64,000 nt of DNA from Streptomyces sp. IMTB 2501. GTDB taxonomy: Bacteria > Actinomycetota > Actinomycetes > Streptomycetales > Streptomycetaceae. Made by a program: the position numbers and the translations under genes. Shown here in pieces: positions 59,801-64,000 of this stretch. The first letter of the stretch is position 1. Each line of letters begins with the position of its first letter. Under the pieces are notes generated by a model. The model had not been told where the DNA came from and did not search any database. It saw only the letters and a program-made list of their open reading frames with translations. The stretch spans positions 24,479 to 88,478 of the forward strand of contig NZ_MQUS01000015.1 of assembly GCF_001953885.1 (NCBI RefSeq), read 5' to 3'.

Positions 59801-60458
59801 CGCGGCGGGCAGTGGCCGTCTCGGGGACCTTGCGCAGGTCGGCGTTGGTGAGTTTGGCGCTCTGGAGGGTGCGCAGCAGGTCCGCGTCCCAGGCGCGCAG
59901 TTCCTCGGGGGTGACGAGGTGTTCGGCGAGTTCGGAGTCGAGGGCGAGCAGATCGCTGACGAGGTCGGCGAAGGAGCGGGTCAGCGCGGGGTAGGGGCCG
60001 GGGGCTTCGCGCAGTACGCGCGCGGCCAGCTGGTAGCGGGTGGCGTCGGCGAGCAGCCGGGAGGTGGGCTCCAGGCCGAGGCGCAGGCCGTGGTCGGTGA
60101 GGAGGCGGCCGGCGAAGGCGTGGTACGTGGAGATGACCGGCTCGCCGGGCGGGTTGTCCGGGTCGATGGCATCGGGGTCGGTGACACCGGCCTTGATCAG
60201 CGCCTTGCGGACGCGTTCGGCCAGTTCACCGGCGGCCTTGTTGGTGAAGGTCAGGCCCAGGACCTGCTCGGGGGCGACCTGGCCGGTGCCGACCAGCCAG
60301 ACCACGCGGGCGGCCATCACGGTGGTCTTGCCCGATCCGGCTCCGGCCACGATCACCTGCGGGGCGGGCGGCGCGATGATGCAGGCCGTCTGCTCCGGGG
60401 TGAACGGGATGCCGAGGAGCTCTTTGAGCTGCTCGGGGTCGGTGATGCGGGCGGGCAT
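56895..60458 (-). CDS. adnB: AdnB: motor helicase-nuclease subunit of the AdnAB end-resection complex
   Basis: A 1187-residue UvrD-like helicase with a RecB-type nuclease. The Walker A is AGAGSGKTTVMAARV, followed by GLTFTNKAAGELAERV, LLDEYQDTSVAQ, GDPCQAIYGWRGA, ENRRSGG, LTAHKSKGLEWDVV and VTFTRPRSLLL. A very acidic Pro/Asp-rich linker of about 100 residues (DDDPYGDEPYDEHG, DAPAAPDAPADRDTWSD) separates the motor from the C-terminal nuclease (RFHAWVE, RGRIDAVY, EIVDWKTSR, QLAVYRLAW). In mycobacteria AdnB is the translocating motor. The ATG at 60458 (PARITDPEQLKELLGIPFT) fits the family. Confidence 0.93.
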   Translation of the reverse strand: MPARITDPEQLKELLGIPFTPEQTACIIAPPAPQVIVAGAGSGKTTVMAARVVWLVGTGQVAPEQVLGLTFTNKAAGELAERVRKALIKAGVTDPDAIDPDNPPGEPVISTYHAFAGRLLTDHGLRLGLEPTSRLLADATRYQLAARVLREAPGPYPALTRSFADLVSDLLALDSELAEHLVTPEELRAWDADLLRTLQSAKLTNADLRKVPETATARRELAGLVRRYRTAKRERDLLDFGDQIALSARLARIPEVGRLLREDFRVVLLDEYQDTSVAQRVLLAGLFGEGTGHPVTAVGDPCQAIYGWRGASVANLDDFPAHFAHSDGRRATRQALSENRRSGGRLLDLANGLAEPLRALHAGVEALRPAPGAERDGTVRCALLPTHAEEIDWIADSLAHLVHTGTAPGEIAVLCRTATDFAEIQGALVARDIPVEVVGLSGLLHLPEVADLVAVCEVLQDPGANASLVRLLTGPRWRIGPRDLALLGRRARLLVAHARVDDTDDPDRRLAAAVEGIDPAEVISLADALDTFLETPMDGEEDDDGLPFSADARVRFARLATELRDLRRSLSDPLMDVLHRVLAVTGLEVELSASPHALAARRRETLSNFLDVAASFAASDGEATLLAFLGFLRTAAQYEKGLDNALPGGENTVKVLTAHKSKGLEWDVVAVPGLVKGTFPSAQGREKWTAQAKVVPHALRGDTDTLPDADSWDARGMKAFHEAMKDHQHTEELRLGYVTFTRPRSLLLGSGHWWGPSQKKPRGPSDFLRALYDHCAAGHGEIEAWAEEPAEDDENPALHTAAADQVWPLPLDAAALARRRAAAETVLAHLDTLAAQATGRPPAAHDPAALDDPDWPPPPDDDPYGDEPYDEHGADVPYDEDPFGDEEPPYDADALAPDAPAAPDAPADRDTWSDRDAWSAARPTVPHQAPAPQHHPGPAQPRHSTGLTPEEARTIASWDRDLDALTGELLRARQAVTDVPLPVTLTATQLMRLAEDPDGLAQELARPMPRPPQPAARRGTRFHAWVEARFEELTLPLLEPDELPGSDAEIADEHDLEALKEAFERSEYARRTPYRVEAPFQLTLAGRVVRGRIDAVYKHGDGDEATYEIVDWKTSRTRTADPLQLAVYRLAWAEQQGVPPESVTATFLYVRSGEVVRPPELPDRAALERLLTADAATEGAGVAHQTS

Positions 60459-60573
60459 GTCGAAAAGGCTAGTGGCGAGCACTGACAGTCCAGTGCGGGC
60501 CGACCACCCGGGGAGGAAGAAGCGCAGGTCAGCACATGTGGTGCCATGCGTCACTCCCGCATCTGACGATGGC

Positions 60574-63500
60574 TCACTCGACCACGTGCCGGCCCTCGGG
60601 CCGGGCGCTGCACGAGGCGCGGAACGCGCAGTGCGTGCAGTGCTGGCCGGTGTTCGGTGCGAACCGTTCGTCGAGGACCTTGCCGGCGGCGGCGGCCAGC
60701 AGCTCGCCGACCCACTCCCCCGACAGCGGCTCCTGGTTCTGTGTCCTGGGCAGACTGTCGCCGCCGTCGCGCTGGGCGGCGCCCTGTCTGAGGTGCACCA
60801 GTTCCGCGCCGCCGGGTTCGGGGCGTATGCCGTCGAAGGCGTCGTCGACGGCGCCTTCGTGGACGGCCAGCTGGTAGACGGCGAGCTGGGGGTGGCGGGC
60901 CACCTCGGCGGCGCTGGGCGCCTGTTTGCCGGTCTTGAAGTCGACCACGTAGGCGCGGCCCTCGCCATCCGCCTCCACGCGGTCCATCTGACCGCGGATG
61001 CGGACCTGGTAGTCGCCCGCCTCCAGGGTGACGTCGAAGTCCTGCTCGCTCGCCACCGGGGTGCGCCCCGTGCGGTCCAGCACATGCCAGTTCAGGAAGC
61101 GTTCGAGCGCCACGCGCGCGTTGTCCTTCTCCTGCTGCGACTTCCAGGGCGCGTCGAAGGCGAGCGCGTTCCACACCGAGTCCAGCCGCTCCATCAGGAC
61201 GTCGAGGTCGGCCGGGGTACGGCCGGAGGCGACCTCGTCGGCGAGGACGTGGACGACGTTGCCGAAGCCCTGCGCGGTCGTGGCCGGGGCGTCGGCCTTC
61301 ACCTCGCGGCCGAGGAACCACTGGAGCGCACAGGTGTTGGCGAGCTGGTCGAGGGCGCTGCCGGAGAGCACGACCGGATGGTCGCGGTGGCGCAGCGGCA
61401 CCTTGCTCTCGGTCGGGTCGTACATGCCCCACCAGCGGTAGGGGTGCGCGGACGGCACCAGTGGGCGGCCGTCCTCGTCGGCGAGGGCGGCGAGCCGGGC
61501 CAGCCGGCGGGCGGCGGCCTCGCGCAGGGCGGCGGACACGCGCGGGTCGACCGTGGTGGCGCGCAGCTCGGCGACAAGCGCGGCCACGGACAGCGGGCGG
61601 CGGGGGCGGCCGGTGACGTCCCGGGGTTCGACGCCGAGTTCGGTGAGGAAGCGGGACGGCTGGTCGCCGTCGTCGGCCGGCGCCTTCACGGCGGTCACGA
61701 CGAGGCGTTCACGCGCGCGCGTGGCGGCGACGTAGAACAGGCGGCGCTCCTCGGCCAGCAGCGCCCCCGGAGTGAGCGGTTCGGCGAGTCCGTCCCGGCC
61801 GATGCGGTCGGCCTCCAGGAGGGAGCCGCGGCGGCGCAGGTCGGGCCACAGGCCCTCCTGGACGCCGGCGACGACGACCAGCCGCCACTGAAGGCCCTTG
61901 GCGCGGTGCGCGGTCATCAGGCGGACGGCGTCCGGGCGTACCGCGCGGCCCGTGAGCGTGTCGGCGGCGATGTCCTCGGCCTCGATCTCCTCCAGGAAGT
62001 TCAGGGCGCCACGGCCTCCGGTGCGCTCCTCCGCGCGCGCGGCGGTGGCGAACAGCGCGCACACGGCGTCCAGGTCCCGGTCGGCGTTGCGGCCGGCCGC
62101 GCCGCCGCGCCGGGCGGCGCGCTCCAGACGCATGGGCCACGGCGTGCCCTCCCACAGCTCCCACAGCGCCTCCTCGGCCGTACCGCCGTCGGCCAGGCGC
62201 CGGCGGGCCCTGCCGAGCAGCGCGCCGAGGCGCTGCGCCCCGCGCGCGTACGCGGGATCGTGTACGGCCAGACGCTCGGGTTCGGCGAGCGCCTGTGTCA
62301 GCAGTACGTCGGAGGGGGGCGGCAGCGGGTTACCCGCAGTCCGCTCCTCCTCGCGCAGGGCACGCCCGAGGCGGCGCAGATCGGCCGGGTCCATGCCGGC
62401 GAGGGGGGAGGCGAGCAGGGTGAGCGCGGTCTCGGTGTCGAGCCAGGAGGTGGGGGCCGGGGTCTGCTCGGCACTGTCTTCAGCGACGACTGCGGCTCCC
62501 TGCGCCCGGGCTGCTGCGGCTTCGGCTTCCTCGGCCCCTGCTGCTGTGGCTTCGGCTTCCTCGGCCCCGGCCTCCTCGGCTTCGGCGTCGTCCGCCGGTG
62601 CGGGCGGTTCGCCCTCTGTGGTGGGTCCGCTCGGGTTCTCCGCGTGTCGCCCGGCCTCCGCCGTGGCCACCGCGCGCAACGCCGTCAGCAGCGGGGCCAC
62701 CGCCGGTTCGTGGCGCAGAGGCAGGTCGTCGCCGTCGATGTCCACGGGGACGCCGGCCGCGGTCAGGGCGCGGCGGAGGGTGGGCAGGGTGCGGGATCCG
62801 GCCCGGACCAGGACGGCCATGTCGCTCCAGGCGACGCCGTCCTCCAGGTGCGCGCGGCGCAGGATGTCCGCGATGTTGTCCAGTTCTGTACCAGCCGTCG
62901 GGTACGTGTAGACCTCGACGCGGCCCCCGTCCCGTACGGCGGCCGGCTCGCGGTGGGCGCGGACCCTGTCGGCGGGCAGTCGGGGCAGCGGCATGCGCTG
63001 GGTGATCAGGCGGGTGGCGGCCAGCAGGGCGGCGCCGGAGCGGCGGGCGGTACGCAGCACCTCGACGGGGGCGGGGCGGCCGTCCGCGCGCGAGAAGGCC
63101 GCCGGGAAGTCGAGGATGCCGTTCACGTCGGCGCCCCGGAAGGCGTAGATCGACTGGTCCGGATCGCCGAAGGCGACCAGGGTTCGTCCGCCGCCGGCCA
63201 GCGCGTGCAGGAGCCGTACCTGGGCGGGGTCGGTGTCCTGGTACTCGTCGACGTACACGGCGTCGTACCGGGCGGCGAGCCGTGCGGCGGTCTCGGGGCG
63301 GCGGGCGAGCAGGACCGCGCGGTGGACCAGTTCCGCGTAGTCGATCACACCCTGCAGGTCGAGCACGTCCAGGTACTCGGCGAGGAACGCCGCGGCGGCA
63401 CGCCAGTCGGGGCGGCCGATACGGCGGGCGAAGGCGTCCAGCGCGTCGGGGCCGAGGCCCAGCTCGCGGCCGCGGGCGAGGACCGCGCGGACCTCGTCGG

Positions 63501-64000
63501 CGAAGCCGCGCGTGGTCAGGCAGGCGCGCAGTTCGTCGGGCCAGCGCACATGGGTCAGCCCGAGCCGCTCCAGCTCGGGCTGACCGGCGAGCAGCCCGCG
63601 GACGGCGACGTCCTGCTCGGGGCCGGAGAGCAGACGCAGCGGCTCGGCGAACACGCCGCTGTCCTGGTGGGCGCGCACCAGGGCGTAGCAGTACGAGTGG
63701 AACGTGGTGGCCCGGGGCGCGCGGGCGGCGCCGATGCGCAGGGCCATGCGGTCGCGCAGGTCGACGGCGGCCTTGCGGCTGAACGTCAGCACCAGGATGC
63801 GCTCGGGGTCGGCGCCCTCGGCGATCCGCGCGGCCACGGACTCGACGAGCGTGGTGGTCTTGCCGGTGCCGGGACCGGCGAGGACGAGGAGGGGGCCGCT
63901 CCGGTGGTCAACCACGGTGCGCTGTGCCGCGTCCAGAGGAGGGGGGGCCATGGCGGCCGGCGGGGTACGGACCAGTCGGTAAGCGCCACGGCCCCCCTGC
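60574..64000 (-). CDS. adnA: AdnA: nuclease/ATPase subunit of AdnAB (5' end beyond window)
   Basis: At least 1141 residues in view. The ATPase motifs are LVLAGPGTGKTTTLV, VLTFSRKAAVDLRDR, YVDEYQDTDPAQ, GDPDQSIYAFRGA, LRTARRSG, MTAHRAKGLQWRLVVVAG and YVAATRARERL. An Ala/Glu-rich insertion (about residues 455-510) interrupts the second motor domain. The C-terminal nuclease has IRGQMDRVE, VVDFKTGK and QLAVYQLAV, with a four-cysteine Fe-S cluster (CALQWFL plus HCTHCAFRASC). It precedes adnB as in M. tuberculosis. The first ATG in view is 63951, but the frame stays open to the edge with GAYRLVRTPPA, so the start is probably outside. Confidence 0.92.
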   Translation of the reverse strand, partial: QGGRGAYRLVRTPPAAMAPPPLDAAQRTVVDHRSGPLLVLAGPGTGKTTTLVESVAARIAEGADPERILVLTFSRKAAVDLRDRMALRIGAARAPRATTFHSYCYALVRAHQDSGVFAEPLRLLSGPEQDVAVRGLLAGQPELERLGLTHVRWPDELRACLTTRGFADEVRAVLARGRELGLGPDALDAFARRIGRPDWRAAAAFLAEYLDVLDLQGVIDYAELVHRAVLLARRPETAARLAARYDAVYVDEYQDTDPAQVRLLHALAGGGRTLVAFGDPDQSIYAFRGADVNGILDFPAAFSRADGRPAPVEVLRTARRSGAALLAATRLITQRMPLPRLPADRVRAHREPAAVRDGGRVEVYTYPTAGTELDNIADILRRAHLEDGVAWSDMAVLVRAGSRTLPTLRRALTAAGVPVDIDGDDLPLRHEPAVAPLLTALRAVATAEAGRHAENPSGPTTEGEPPAPADDAEAEEAGAEEAEATAAGAEEAEAAAARAQGAAVVAEDSAEQTPAPTSWLDTETALTLLASPLAGMDPADLRRLGRALREEERTAGNPLPPPSDVLLTQALAEPERLAVHDPAYARGAQRLGALLGRARRRLADGGTAEEALWELWEGTPWPMRLERAARRGGAAGRNADRDLDAVCALFATAARAEERTGGRGALNFLEEIEAEDIAADTLTGRAVRPDAVRLMTAHRAKGLQWRLVVVAGVQEGLWPDLRRRGSLLEADRIGRDGLAEPLTPGALLAEERRLFYVAATRARERLVVTAVKAPADDGDQPSRFLTELGVEPRDVTGRPRRPLSVAALVAELRATTVDPRVSAALREAAARRLARLAALADEDGRPLVPSAHPYRWWGMYDPTESKVPLRHRDHPVVLSGSALDQLANTCALQWFLGREVKADAPATTAQGFGNVVHVLADEVASGRTPADLDVLMERLDSVWNALAFDAPWKSQQEKDNARVALERFLNWHVLDRTGRTPVASEQDFDVTLEAGDYQVRIRGQMDRVEADGEGRAYVVDFKTGKQAPSAAEVARHPQLAVYQLAVHEGAVDDAFDGIRPEPGGAELVHLRQGAAQRDGGDSLPRTQNQEPLSGEWVGELLAAAAGKVLDERFAPNTGQHCTHCAFRASCSARPEGRHVVE

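Noticed and set aside
60459..61085. A 209-codon N-terminal extension of AdnB
   Set aside because: It overlaps the 3' end of adnA out of frame, is Ser/Arg/Thr-rich and lacks conserved motifs. The ATG at 60458 starts the family N-terminus.

Overview
The window is chromosomal DNA of a Streptomyces-type actinomycete. GC content is very high, with strong third-position GC bias and many GTG starts. Marker families include a WhiB/WblE tail, DasR, sigma-R/RsrA, epi-isozizaene synthase with CYP170A1, WblC and AdnAB. Gene content and order match the S. coelicolor core stretch from wblE (about SCO5240) down to adnAB (about SCO5184). Many of the same families (WhiB1/PdtaS, SigH/RshA, AroA/RsgA, UPF0182/YlbL, WhiB7/UvrD2/Mrx1/NudC/AdnAB) also cluster in Mycobacterium tuberculosis around Rv3193c-Rv3228.

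Layout. 1-8.1 kb: the 3' end of a wblE-like gene, a PdtaS-type sensor kinase, a TetR/SDR divergent pair, nagB and dasR with DasR-type operators (the dasABC transporter genes are not between them), then a DUF3311/sodium-solute symporter pair and a GNAT acetyltransferase. 8.2-14.4 kb: a cobalamin riboswitch drives class Ia ribonucleotide reductase nrdAB. What looks like the last 22 codons of the AraC-like nrdS gene survive after nrdB, followed by the convergent albaflavenone pair (terpene synthase plus CYP170A1). 14.7-22.7 kb: peptide deformylase, a TPR protein, two coupled membrane HD/HD-GYP proteins, sigR-rsrA with its own sigma-R promoter, an alpha/beta hydrolase, an SRAP protein and an M50-like membrane protein.

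22.8-36.7 kb: aroA, rsgA, a SugE/Gdx exporter, a 5'-truncated ABC solute-binding-protein remnant, TetR, hisN, a CBS protein, katA-catR with a Fur-type operator, two identical initiator tRNA genes bracketing a TPR/Sel1-like protein, a UPF0182 membrane protein and a PPA1309-family protein. 36.7-49.6 kb: a 188-bp element with 23-bp terminal inverted repeats, a PDZ/Lon-like protease, moaE, a nucleotide-sugar-epimerase-like SDR, a DUF2342 protein with NUDIX, three AIM24-domain genes (one fused to TerD), a YgjP-like metalloprotease, a ThiF-like protein overlapping an ABC1 kinase, and a G-rich tract. 49.7-64 kb: wblC preceded by a long leader with an upstream ORF and a terminator hairpin, uvrD2, mycoredoxin with a sigma-R promoter, a methyltransferase, nudC, an M20 dipeptidase, and adnB-adnA (adnA runs off the right edge).

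Functional themes are amino-sugar sensing (NagB, DasR), dNTP supply under B12 control, thiol-oxidative stress (SigR/RsrA, mycoredoxin, catalase/CatR), antibiotic-induced response (WblC) and DNA repair (SRAP, UvrD2, AdnAB). No insertion sequence, prophage or CRISPR array is visible. The most unusual items are the DasR-like operator upstream of the sensor kinase, the gene remnants (nrdS, solute-binding protein), the MITE-like element, the wblC leader and the TerD/AIM24 cluster.
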